The notes: a model not told the origin generated them from the letters alone. A stretch of DNA of 6,277 bases from Lysobacteraceae bacterium (GCA_012516015.1 JAAYXG010000646.1:1-6277); one strand, 5' to 3'. Shown: positions 1 to 5,746, counted from the stretch's first letter. Made by a program: numbers and translations.

Positions 1-1
1 C

Positions 2-43
2 GAGAAAGTGGCTGACGACAAAGGCCGCGATGAAATGGCGTAA
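2..43 (+). CDS. C-terminal end of an unidentified upstream gene (partial)
   Basis: The second frame reads thirteen sense codons (EKVADDKGRDEMA) and then TAA at 41-43. Frame one stops at once (TGA at 13-15). Frame three stays open but runs into an arginine- and serine-rich translation of the R1 repeat region, which does not look like protein. A charged, hydrophilic tail ending just before a non-coding, hairpin-rich stretch is what the end of a plus-strand gene would look like. Thirteen residues are too few to name a family, so the assignment rests on frame and position only. Confidence 0.35.
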   Translation, partial: EKVADDKGRDEMA

Positions 44-89
44 TCGAAACCTGCGCATCAGCCGCACCTCGTGTGGAGCTCCTTCACGA

Positions 90-117
90 GGAATCCGCCG
101 CTTCTTCGCGGAGTTCC
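90..117. terminator. Imperfect hairpin downstream of the upstream gene
   Basis: GGAATCCGC (90-98) pairs with GCGGAGTTCC (108-117), giving nine base pairs with one bulged G (113) and a 9-nt loop. It lies about 50 bases after the TAA at 41-43. No T-run follows, so it is not a classical intrinsic terminator. It could be a 3'-end stabiliser or an outlying part of R1. Confidence 0.3.
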
Positions 118-130
118 GTCGGACCCGGGG

Positions 131-240
131 TAGCTCACAGTCGACAGCCAACAGTCGACAGCCAGACAGAGAGTGGCGGCGGCTGCGGAACGAGCTTCAC
201 TCGGCTGCTGGCTGCAGTCTGTAAGCTGCAAACTGCAGAC
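131..240. repeat. R1: imperfect word-repeat inverted element
   Basis: The left arm carries two perfect tandem copies of a 14-mer beginning ACAGTCGACAG (137-150 and 151-164). The right arm (about 203-240) reads CTG-rich words such as GGCTGCAGTCTG and AAGCTGCAAACTG. Its reverse complement aligns imperfectly with the left arm over roughly 35 bases. A shorter inner stem, GAGTG (171-175) with CACTC (198-202), encloses a GC-rich loop. Read on the minus strand, the core contains GTGAAGC (194-200) and later CTCTGTCT (164-171). These resemble the GGGAAGA and CCTCTGACT words of R2 and R3. The arms are the most decayed of the three elements. Confidence 0.6.
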
Positions 241-251
241 AGTCAATTTTG

Positions 252-278
252 ACTTATGACTCAATTACTTATGATTCA
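252..278. repeat. AT-rich 12-bp tandem repeat beside R1
   Basis: ACTTATGACTCA (252-263) is repeated as ACTTATGATTCA (267-278), with 11 of 12 bases identical and a 15-base period. It directly follows the AGTCAA-TT-TTGACT stem at 241-254. The composition is much more AT-rich than the surroundings. It may be an extra word of R1 or a separate small repeat. Confidence 0.45.
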
Positions 279-344
279 TATCTAGACTGTAACGCAGCTC
301 AGCCAGACTTCTGCTGAATTCGAGGGGGCACTCAGGGTAATTAC

Positions 345-372
345 TTGCCTTTCGAAGTCGCAGGAGTATATT
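345..372 (+). promoter_or_regulatory. Candidate sigma-70 promoter for the 521 gene
   Basis: TTGCCT (345-350) and TATATT (367-372) are separated by 16 bases and match the -35 and -10 consensus in most positions. Transcription would begin near 379 and give a leader of about 140 nt before the ATG at 521. This was found by eye only, and no activator or operator site was recognised. Confidence 0.35.
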
Positions 373-520
373 CAGGCGCTAGATGCTTGAGCAGCCGAAG
401 AAACGCTGCCGAGCGAATCTAAAGTAATTTCTCAGCTTCGCTTGCCGCTCGCGCGCTGCCGTCCGTCCGGACTTCTGCACGTTCCGCGGCCACAAACCGA
501 ATTGTCGGGGGTAGGTTGCA

Positions 521-859
521 ATGAGCAACGCCTGGGAGAACTTTTTCGCCGCTACTGCCATGCTCGCTTCGGCCGGGCCCATCAAGCAGCGCCTCGCCGA
601 AGCCTATCGCCAACATCTCGCCCCGCTCGAAGAGGACGACCTGCCGAAGGAGATCCGCGAGGAGTTCTCCTCCGTCGCGAGTTCCATGCAATGCGTGCGA
701 CCGATGCGCGGCGAGTCCGCCGTTCAAGCCACAGTGCGGAAGATGTCCGAGATGGAAGCCGGCAGGCTCGCGACACGCATCGTCAATATGCTCGGCGTGA
801 TCGCCCGCCAGCAGAACGTTCAGCGCACACCCAAGTTACGGGCCGTCGGCGACGAATAG
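521..859 (+). CDS. Small conserved-looking protein of unknown function (112 aa)
   Basis: I do not recognise a named family. The protein is soluble, with no signal peptide or membrane segment. It looks largely helical: a hydrophobic N-terminal stretch (WENFFAATAMLASAGPIKQRL, about residues 5-25), an acidic turn (LEEDDLPKEIREEF, 36-49), a central PMRGESAVQATVRKMS segment (61-76) that reads like a conserved motif, and a helix rich in Ala, Arg and Ile (79-97). The ATG is preceded by TAGGT at suitable spacing (GGGGGTAGGTTGCA), and the composition is protein-like, unlike the overlapping frame from 442, which is arginine- and proline-rich. The gene stands alone with a long non-coding leader and converges on the TIR-like gene, with R2 starting 13 bases after its stop. 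I infer no function. Confidence 0.8.
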   Translation: MSNAWENFFAATAMLASAGPIKQRLAEAYRQHLAPLEEDDLPKEIREEFSSVASSMQCVRPMRGESAVQATVRKMSEMEAGRLATRIVNMLGVIARQQNVQRTPKLRAVGDE

Positions 860-872
860 GGGGACGCGCTCC

Positions 873-961
873 GTGTGACGAGTGAAGTGTGACGTGTAAA
901 GTCAGAGGAGCAGTCGCCGCTCCGGATCTTCCCTCTACACCTTACACTTCACACGTTACAC
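873..961. repeat. R2: word-repeat inverted element between converging genes
   Basis: The left arm 873-901 (GTGTGACGAGTGAAGTGTGA and onward) pairs with the right arm 933-961: 24 of 29 bases match, a 29-bp imperfect stem. Both arms are built from GTGTRA/GTGAAG words. In the centre, GGAGC (907-911) and GCTCC (919-923) form an inner stem with a 7-nt loop. On the minus strand the core reads GGGAAGA (927-933), AGCGGC, then CCTCTGACT (900-908), the same words in the same order as R3. The element begins 13 bases after the stop of the 521 gene and ends 21 bases from the stop of the TIR-like gene, so it would be in the 3' UTR of both. There is no T-run typical of intrinsic terminators. Confidence 0.8.
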
Positions 962-982
962 TGGCGCCCCGAAGGCGCGCCT

Positions 983-1444
983 CTAATCCAGCTTGAAATC
1001 GATGACGTCCCAGCGCGTCGTATCCTCGTGGCGCGCTTGACGACGGATTGCATACGCGATCGAGCGCTCATTCCACTCGATGACCTCATCCGCCAGCGCC
1101 TCCAGCTGGACGGGGACCTTTTCCTTGATGCCGAAGAACTCGAGCACGATGATCGGCTTCTCCAAGCCCTTGGCGCAATTGAGCACGAAATCGATCCAAG
1201 GCTCGTTGTGCTTGTATTGCCCCGCCGGCACGATGACGACCTCGGCAAGGTTGATCTGCTTCCTGAGCTCATCCTTCATCGCTTCCGAATTGCCTCCGAG
1301 CTGGCGCTCGGGGTCGCTGCAATTTCGGTAATAGAAGTTGTGCGAGCTCTCGAGGTACTCGAACACACGGAAGTAATCGTCGGAGGGCGCGAAGACGTGA
1401 CTTACGAATACGCGCACCGGATTCTGCTGAGAGATACTGCTCAC
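983..1444 (-). CDS. Stand-alone TIR-like (DUF1863/ThsB-type) protein
   Basis: The 153-residue protein (GTG start) matches the TIR-like fold of the DUF1863/MTH538 family, the fold of the Thoeris sensor ThsB, which in active members turns NAD into a cyclic-ADP-ribose-type signal. Visible parts are strand A with the VFVSH motif (residues 12-16), the YYRNCSDPE loop (about 38-46), a helix MKDELRKQI, a strand VVIVPAG (69-75), and WIDFVLNCAKGLEKPIIVL (83-101). The TIR pattern W-x-x-x-E predicts the catalytic Glu four residues after W83, but V87 is there. The tail RRQARHEDTTRWDVIDFKLD (134-153) is striking and looks conserved. The GTG at 1442-1444 has GGAG at 6-nt spacing. An upstream ATG at 1474 would add MSRRARREQG but has a poor ribosome site. 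No ThsA or other effector is in the window. The base composition looks more AT-rich than in neighbouring genes, so transfer is possible. Confidence 0.82.
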   Translation of the reverse strand: MSSISQQNPVRVFVSHVFAPSDDYFRVFEYLESSHNFYYRNCSDPERQLGGNSEAMKDELRKQINLAEVVIVPAGQYKHNEPWIDFVLNCAKGLEKPIIVLEFFGIKEKVPVQLEALADEVIEWNERSIAYAIRRQARHEDTTRWDVIDFKLD

Positions 1445-1450
1445 CCCTTG

Positions 1451-1455
1451 CTCCC
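1451..1455 (-). promoter_or_regulatory. Ribosome binding site favouring the GTG start of the TIR-like gene
   Basis: On the minus strand GGGAG lies at 1455-1451, six bases before the GTG at 1444-1442. This is a good Shine-Dalgarno match. The alternative ATG at 1474 has only a weak GAAG-like stretch before it. A -10-like TAGAAT at 1495-1490 would leave only about 9 nt of leader for the ATG but about 39 nt for the GTG. Confidence 0.55.
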
Positions 1456-1485
1456 GTCGCGCTCGGCGCGACATGGCTTCGTCGC

Positions 1486-1495
1486 TAGAATTCTA
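1486..1495. promoter_or_regulatory. TAGAATTCTA palindrome in the divergent promoter region
   Basis: TAGAATTCTA is a perfect 10-bp palindrome between the divergent TIR-like and EEP genes. Read on the minus strand, its first half gives a -10-like TAGAAT suited to the TIR-like gene. It could also be an operator half-site. No good -35 is visible at 17 bases, so the assignment is weak. Confidence 0.3.
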
Positions 1496-1538
1496 ATGCA
1501 GAAGATACCCGTGCGCCGGTTCCTTGACGCATCCCCAC

Positions 1539-1574
1539 GCGCCCAGGGCGCCTCTTGCGCGCCTGCGATAGAAT
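1539..1574 (+). promoter_or_regulatory. Candidate control region of the EEP gene
   Basis: GCGCCC-A-GGGCGC (1539-1551) is a perfect inverted repeat. TAGAAT (1569-1574) is a possible -10 that would start transcription near 1581, about 30 nt before the ATG at 1613. A convincing -35 is missing: TTGACG at 1524-1529 is about 40 bases upstream, too far. The inverted repeat lies where a -35 would be, so an activator- or repressor-controlled promoter is possible. Confidence 0.25.
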
Positions 1575-1612
1575 GCGGCGTTGCGATGCCGATTTCTCAC
1601 GTCCACTAACCC

Positions 1613-2353
1613 ATGCGATTCGTTCTGTACAACATCCGGTATGCGACCGGAACCGGCCCTGCCTTCCACCTGCCGGTTCCAGGTGCGGGATACCTGCGCA
1701 GCAACGCGAGTGTGCTCGAACGGATTACACAGTATCTGAAGCTGCTCGACCCCGATCTCGTCGGGCTCATCGAGATCGACACCGGATCGATCCGTTCGGG
1801 TCTCGTCAATCAGGCGAAACAGATCGCCGATTCACTCGGTCACTACTCGATCTATCAGTGCAAGTACGGCGCGACCTCCCTGAACCACCTCATGCCGATC
1901 GTGCGCAAGCAGGGCAACGCGTTCCTCGCCGCGCCTCGCGTCGAAGGCGAGCGCTTTCATTACTTCGAAACGGGCATCAAACGTCTCATCATCGAGCTCG
2001 AGCTGGAAGAAGTCTCGATCTTCCTCGTGCACCTGTCGCTCAAATTTCGTCATCGGCACGATCAGCTGCGCCATCTGCACGAGCTCGTAAAGCGCTCGCG
2101 CAAGCCCGTGATGGTCGCCGGCGACTTCAATACGTTCTGGGGCGACCACGAAATCTACCTCTTCATGGAAGCCTCGGGCTTGAAGAACGCCAATCGCCTG
2201 GGACTGCCGTCCTATCCGAGCCGCAATCCGCGCAAGGAACTCGACTTCGTCCTACACTCCAAGGGAATCGAGATCACGCACTTCGATGTGCCGGACGTGC
2301 GCTTCTCGGATCATCGTCCGCTGATCTGCGATTTCGAAGTTCATAGCGTCTAG
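1613..2353 (+). CDS. Endonuclease/exonuclease/phosphatase (EEP) family protein
   Basis: The 246-residue protein has the full set of EEP-fold motifs (metal-dependent phosphoesterases such as ExoIII, DNase I and sphingomyelinases). They are N7 in LYNIRY, E54 in GLIEIDT (metal ligand), H140 in the LVHLS strand, D171 and N173 in AGDFNTF, D211 in ELDFVL and the D233-H234 pair in FSDHRP. All catalytic positions are therefore present and the enzyme should be active. The substrate cannot be read from the sequence and could be nucleic acid, a phospholipid or another phosphodiester. No signal peptide or membrane segment is seen, so it is probably cytosolic. The ATG has no clear Shine-Dalgarno (CACTAACCC before it), which points to low or leaderless-like initiation. 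It is divergent from the TIR-like gene and lies 27 bases before the hydratase/dehydrogenase gene, so it may share a transcript with the latter. Confidence 0.9.
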   Translation: MRFVLYNIRYATGTGPAFHLPVPGAGYLRSNASVLERITQYLKLLDPDLVGLIEIDTGSIRSGLVNQAKQIADSLGHYSIYQCKYGATSLNHLMPIVRKQGNAFLAAPRVEGERFHYFETGIKRLIIELELEEVSIFLVHLSLKFRHRHDQLRHLHELVKRSRKPVMVAGDFNTFWGDHEIYLFMEASGLKNANRLGLPSYPSRNPRKELDFVLHSKGIEITHFDVPDVRFSDHRPLICDFEVHSV

Positions 2354-2380
2354 CGTCGCCAGAACAACAAGGGGGTTCAC

Positions 2381-4417
2381 ATGCAAGCGTCCTCGCCCGC
2401 GAACAAGAGCACACACTGGCAGCTCACCAAAGACGAGGACGGCGTCGCATGGCTCACGTTCGACAAGGCCGAGGCCAGCGTCAACAGCTTGTCGCGCGAT
2501 GTAATGGAAGAGCTCGGTGCGCTCGTCGATGACTTCGCACGCGAGACCCCGCGCGCCATCGTCGTTCGCTCCGCGAAGAAGGGGTTCATCGCCGGCGCCG
2601 ATATCAAAGAATTCCTGTCGATCGAGACTGCGGGTCAAGCGTTCCAGATGATTCGCAGCGGCCAAGAGATCTTCGACCGCTTCGCCGCCCTCACCTGCCC
2701 TACGGTCGCTGCGATCAACGGCTTCGCGCTCGGCGGCGGCTTGGAAGTCGCCCTTGCGTGCCGCTATCGCGTGTGCGCGGACGACCCGAGTGTGACGTTG
2801 GGATTTCCCGAGGTTCAGCTCGGCGCACATCCCGGCTTCGGCGGCACGGTGCGCGCCGTGCAGCTCATCGGTCCGCTTGCCGCGATGGACCTCATGCTGA
2901 CCGGGAAATCCGTTCGGCCGCAGAAGGCGCTTCAGTTGGGTCTCGTCGATCGCGTCGTGCCGCGCGAACAGCTCGACGCGGCGGCGAAAGAGCTCGCGCT
3001 CCGCGCGCCGAAGCCGCGCACGCTCGGCCTCAAGGATCGCCTGCTCAACAGTGCGCCCATGCGAGCGATCGTGGCGGGGCAAATGCGCACGCGCGTGGCC
3101 AAACGTGTCAAACCGGCGCACTACCCGGCTCCCTACGCGCTGATCGATCTCTGGCAGCGCCACGGCGGTCGCGGCGCACGCGCGATGGAAGCAGAAGCAC
3201 GCTCGATGGCGGCGCTGCTCGTGACGCCGACATCGCAAAATCTCGTTCGCGTGTTCTTTCTGCAAGAGCGCCTCAAGTCCGGCGGAAAATTCGCCGGTCC
3301 GCCGGCGGAGCACGTGCACGTCGTCGGCGCGGGCGTCATGGGCGGAGACATCGCAACGTGGTGCGCGGCTCGCGGGCTCAACGTGACCCTGCAGGATCGT
3401 ACGGAAGAATACGTCGCGAGGGCGATCGCGCGCGCGCGCGCCTTCTTCGAGAAGCGCTACCCGGACGCCGCACGGCGAGACGCCGCGCTTGCACGCCTGC
3501 AAGCCGACGTCGAGGGTCGCGGTGTCGCGAAAGCGGACGTCGTGATCGAGGCCATTTTCGAGAATCTCGAGGCGAAGCGCGAGCTCTACGCCCGGATCGA
3601 GCCGCAAATGAAGCGCGACGCCGTACTCGCGACGAACACCTCGAGCATCGTCCTCGAACAACTTGCGGAGAAGCTTGCGGAACCTTCGCGCCTCATCGGC
3701 CTGCATTTCTTCAACCCGGTCGCGCGCATGCCGCTCGTCGAAGTGATTCGCGCAGAGAACAGCGATCCCGAGATGGTGCAGCGTGGCCAAGCGTTCGTCC
3801 GCCAGATCGATAAGCTGGGTATCACCTGTCGCAGCGCGCCCGGCTTTCTCGTCAATCGCGTCCTGATGCCGTATTTGAGCGAGGCAGTGCGAGCCGCTGA
3901 GGAAGGCGTGCCGCTGCCGCTGATCGACCGGGCTGCAGAGGATTTCGGCATGCCGATGGGGCCGATCGAGCTTGCCGACGTTGTCGGGCTCGACGTCGTG
4001 ATGAGTGTCGGCAAGGTGTTCTTCCGCTCGGATGCGGAAGTTCCGTCCGTCTTGTCGACGCGGTACGCGCAGAAACAATTCGGGAAAAAAACCGGGCGCG
4101 GGTTCTACGAGTGGGTGGGCGACAAGCCGCAGAAACCGCCGATCGAGGGCAAGCGAGCGCCCGCGGATCTCGAAGACAGACTGATCTTGCCGCTCGTCAA
4201 CGAGTGTGTCGCGGTGCTCAGGGAAAAGATCGTCGAGGACGCCGACCTGGTCGATGCGGGAGTGATTTTCGGCACCGGATTCGCGCCTTTCAGGGGCGGC
4301 CCTTTGAAGTATGCGCGCACGCGCGGCGTGAACGCGATCGTGGCGCGGCTCACGGAGCTCAAAGAGGCGCACGGCGAACGGTTTGCCCCGGACGCCGGCT
4401 GGGATCTACTCGACTAA
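2381..4417 (+). CDS. Bifunctional enoyl-CoA hydratase / 3-hydroxyacyl-CoA dehydrogenase (FadJ/FadB type)
   Basis: This 678-residue multifunctional alpha subunit of beta-oxidation hydrates trans-2-enoyl-CoA and then oxidises the L-3-hydroxyacyl-CoA with NAD. The N-terminal crotonase domain (about 15-200) shows FIAGADIKEF (69-78, oxyanion hole), NGFALGGGLEVALACR with catalytic E122, and GFPEVQLG with catalytic E144. The Rossmann domain starts at about 311 with GAGVMG (316-321) and acidic D339 ending strand two. The dehydrogenase residues are NTSS (419-422), H442 in GLHFFNP and E454 in PLVEVI. Two C-terminal helical dehydrogenase domains follow, with APGFLVNR (486-493) and FGTGFAPFRGGP (630-641). 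The IAGADI form is closer to FadJ than FadB, and the protein is slightly shorter than the usual 715-730. AAGGGGG lies just before the ATG. No thiolase partner (FadA/FadI) is in the window, so it must be encoded elsewhere. Confidence 0.95.
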   Translation: MQASSPANKSTHWQLTKDEDGVAWLTFDKAEASVNSLSRDVMEELGALVDDFARETPRAIVVRSAKKGFIAGADIKEFLSIETAGQAFQMIRSGQEIFDRFAALTCPTVAAINGFALGGGLEVALACRYRVCADDPSVTLGFPEVQLGAHPGFGGTVRAVQLIGPLAAMDLMLTGKSVRPQKALQLGLVDRVVPREQLDAAAKELALRAPKPRTLGLKDRLLNSAPMRAIVAGQMRTRVAKRVKPAHYPAPYALIDLWQRHGGRGARAMEAEARSMAALLVTPTSQNLVRVFFLQERLKSGGKFAGPPAEHVHVVGAGVMGGDIATWCAARGLNVTLQDRTEEYVARAIARARAFFEKRYPDAARRDAALARLQADVEGRGVAKADVVIEAIFENLEAKRELYARIEPQMKRDAVLATNTSSIVLEQLAEKLAEPSRLIGLHFFNPVARMPLVEVIRAENSDPEMVQRGQAFVRQIDKLGITCRSAPGFLVNRVLMPYLSEAVRAAEEGVPLPLIDRAAEDFGMPMGPIELADVVGLDVVMSVGKVFFRSDAEVPSVLSTRYAQKQFGKKTGRGFYEWVGDKPQKPPIEGKRAPADLEDRLILPLVNECVAVLREKIVEDADLVDAGVIFGTGFAPFRGGPLKYARTRGVNAIVARLTELKEAHGERFAPDAGWDLLD

Positions 4418-4437
4418 ATGCGCAAAATGCGCATTTA
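4415..4437 (+). terminator. Perfect 9-bp hairpin starting in the stop codon
   Basis: TAAATGCGC (4415-4423) pairs perfectly with GCGCATTTA (4429-4437) around the loop AAAAT. The first three bases are the TAA stop of the hydratase/dehydrogenase gene. The stem is AT-rich at its base and only a short T3 follows the GC part (GCGCATTTATCG), so it would be a weak intrinsic terminator at best. Alternatives are a 3'-end stabiliser or a palindromic protein-binding site upstream of the next gene. Confidence 0.45.
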
Positions 4438-4462
4438 TCGTACAGCTTGGGTCGCACCCGCC

Positions 4463-4471
4463 TGCTACCAT
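4463..4471 (+). promoter_or_regulatory. Candidate extended -10 promoter for the 4528 gene
   Basis: TGCTACCAT fits an extended -10 (TGnTAnnAT). Transcription would start near 4478, about 50 nt before the ATG at 4528. No good -35 is seen, which is tolerated by extended -10 promoters. This was found by eye only. Confidence 0.3.
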
Positions 4472-4527
4472 CTTGCTGAATGAAGATGCCGGGGCGCCCT
4501 GCTTCGGCGTCCCTCACCTGGAGAACC

Positions 4528-5601
4528 ATGGAAAGCAAGCCGATCGATCTTGGCCTGCTGCGGTCGTTTTCTCCTCTTGACGGCATGAAGCGAGACAACT
4601 TGCACTCGCTCGCCCGCAAAGCCTCGCTTCGCGAGCTGTCCGGCGGGCGGCTGCTCTTCAAGGAGGGCGAAAACGACAAGCGCACGTATTACCTCGTTCG
4701 AGGCACCGTCGAGCTGTTGCACGACGGTCGGCCGGTCCTGACGTTGCACGGGGGCACGCCCGAGGCGCGCAACCCAGTGGGTCCCTCGGTGCCCCGCCGA
4801 TACAGCGCACGCATCGTGTCCGACAAAGCGCAGCTCATCTCCATCGACAGCGAGCTGCTCGACATGATGCTCACCTGGGATCAGACGGGAACTTATGTCG
4901 TCGATGAGCTCCATCAAACGGAAGACGTCGCGTCGGCCGACGACTGGATGACGACGCTGCTTCAATCGAAAGCCTTCCATCGCATTCCGCCCGCGAATAT
5001 CCAGGCGATCTTCATGCGCATGCAACGCGTCGACTACAACGAGGGCGACGTGGTCATCAAACAAGGCGACGAAGGCGACTACTTCTACGTCATCGTCAAA
5101 GGTCGCTGTCAGGTCACGAGAGAGACGCCGCTCAACAAGGAAGGCATCAAGCTCGCGGAACTGGGCATGGGCGATACGTTCGGTGAAGAAGCGCTCATTT
5201 CCGACGCCAAACGAAACGCGACCGTTTCGATGCTCACCCCGGGGACGCTCATGCGGCTGGCGAAAGACGATTTCCGCACGCTGCTCAACGAGCCTTTGCT
5301 CGAGTGGGTGGACGCCGCGCAGGCGGAATCGATCGTGGGACGCGGGGGCCAGTGGCTCGATGTGCGGCTACCGAGCGAATTCGAAGGTTTCCGCATGCAA
5401 GGCGCGATCAACGTGCCGCTCTATTTCATTCGCCTGAAGCTCAAATCGCTCGACCGCAACACGCACTACATCGTGTGCTGCGACACGGGCCGACGCAGCT
5501 CCGCCGCGGCCTACATTCTCAACGAACGCGGCTTCAGAGCGTCCGTCTTACGCGGCGGCCTCGCCGCAGTGGCCCCACAACGCAAAGTGGTCGGAGGCTG
5601 A
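4528..5601 (+). CDS. Double cyclic-nucleotide-binding protein with C-terminal rhodanese domain
   Basis: The 357-residue cytosolic protein has three domains. CNB fold 1 (about 10-120, ELSGGRLLFKEGENDKRTYYLVRGTVELL) lacks the phosphate-binding cassette and has NPVGPSVPRRYSARIV in its place, so it probably does not bind ligand. CNB fold 2 (about 145-255) has the EGDVVIKQGDEGDYFYVIVKG jelly roll and a cassette FGEEALISDAKRNATV (218-233) with the E and R that contact cyclic nucleotide, so cAMP or cGMP binding is plausible. The rhodanese domain (about 265-350) has WLDVRLPSEFEGFRMQGAIN and an active-site loop CCDTGRRSS with C318, so sulfur transfer or redox sensing is possible. I see no helix-turn-helix, so it is unlikely to be a Crp-type transcription factor. 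The ATG at 4528 has GGAG four bases upstream. An in-frame ATG at 4480 lacks a ribosome site and would add a poor 16-residue leader. The gene converges on pilZ across R3. Confidence 0.9.
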   Translation: MESKPIDLGLLRSFSPLDGMKRDNLHSLARKASLRELSGGRLLFKEGENDKRTYYLVRGTVELLHDGRPVLTLHGGTPEARNPVGPSVPRRYSARIVSDKAQLISIDSELLDMMLTWDQTGTYVVDELHQTEDVASADDWMTTLLQSKAFHRIPPANIQAIFMRMQRVDYNEGDVVIKQGDEGDYFYVIVKGRCQVTRETPLNKEGIKLAELGMGDTFGEEALISDAKRNATVSMLTPGTLMRLAKDDFRTLLNEPLLEWVDAAQAESIVGRGGQWLDVRLPSEFEGFRMQGAINVPLYFIRLKLKSLDRNTHYIVCCDTGRRSSAAAYILNERGFRASVLRGGLAAVAPQRKVVGG

Positions 5602-5602
5602 G

Positions 5603-5671
5603 GAAGAAGGGGTTAATGATCAGGGGATAGGGGATAAGAAGAAGGGGGTAATGATCAGGGGATAGGGGATA
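5603..5671 (+). repeat. R3 left arm: two 34-bp direct repeats, GGGGATA-rich
   Basis: The unit at 5603-5636 is repeated at 5638-5671 with 33 of 34 bases identical (T versus G at position 11) and one base between them. Each unit reads GAAGAAGGGG, then TAATGATCA, then GGGGATAGGGGATA. The plus strand therefore has six runs of four or five G (5609, 5623, 5630, 5644, 5658, 5665). The first unit begins two bases after the stop of the CNB-rhodanese gene. Confidence 0.85.
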
Positions 5672-5739
5672 GTCAGAAAGGGAAGAAGAAGAAGAAGAAG
5701 CGGCACCGTTGCCGCACCTCTGACTATCCCCTATCCCCT
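5657..5739. repeat. R3: perfect 21-bp inverted repeat with GAA tract and core hairpin
   Basis: AGGGGATAGGGGATAGTCAG(A) at 5657-5677 is perfectly inverted at 5719-5739. Three exact TATCCCC heptamers run on to 5745, next to the pilZ stop (5747-5749). Between the arms lie a (GAA)n tract (5682-5700) and an inner hairpin GCGGCA-CCGT-TGCCGC (5700-5715). The plus strand carries GGGAAGA (5680-5686), AGCGGC and CCTCTGACT (5717-5725), matching the minus strand of R2. The structure would form in transcripts of either converging gene. It lacks the T-run of an intrinsic terminator in both directions. The arms are the best preserved of the three elements, which suggests recent formation or active maintenance. 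Confidence 0.88.
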
Positions 5740-5746
5740 ATCCCCT

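Larger units (their letters stand above)
44..520. other. Long non-coding region before the 521 gene
   Basis: No convincing gene is present in these 477 bases. Open frames that cross it translate to arginine/serine-rich or repeat-derived peptides on both strands. It holds an imperfect hairpin (90-117), the word-repeat element R1 (131-240), a short AT-rich tandem repeat (252-278), a small AGTCAA/TTGACT stem (241-254) and one acceptable sigma-70-like promoter (345-372). The stretch 373-520 would be a leader of about 140 nt for the 521 gene. I see no riboswitch class I recognise in it. Confidence 0.6.

Noticed and set aside
383..427. 14-codon open frame MLEQPKKRCRANLK in the leader of the 521 gene
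   Set aside because: It is too short, lacks a good ribosome site and shows no attenuator structure around it. It is possible but unsupported.
442..885. 147-aa plus-strand frame overlapping the 521 gene
   Set aside because: Its translation is Arg/Pro-rich without structure. The 521 frame has protein-like periodicity and a ribosome site.
873..961. R2 as a classical REP mobilised by a RAYT transposase
   Set aside because: A GTAG is present on the minus strand of R2 but absent from the equivalent place in R1 and R3. The arms are word repeats and not a conserved palindrome, and no transposase is in the window.
983..1444. A complete Thoeris defence system
   Set aside because: Only the TIR-like component is present. 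No ThsA-like SIR2/SLOG or other effector gene is encoded in the window, and the expected catalytic Glu is missing.
1028..1609. 193-aa plus-strand open frame across the TIR-like gene
   Set aside because: The minus-strand frame shows clear TIR-like motifs, and the plus frame is its low-quality mirror.
2252..4372. 706-aa open frame on the minus strand
   Set aside because: It is antisense to the complete hydratase/dehydrogenase gene. It is rich in Arg, His and Asp with no domain, as expected for a shadow frame in GC-rich DNA.
5603..5671. Direct repeats as a mini CRISPR array
   Set aside because: The two 34-bp units are separated by one base, so there is no spacer, and no cas gene is present.
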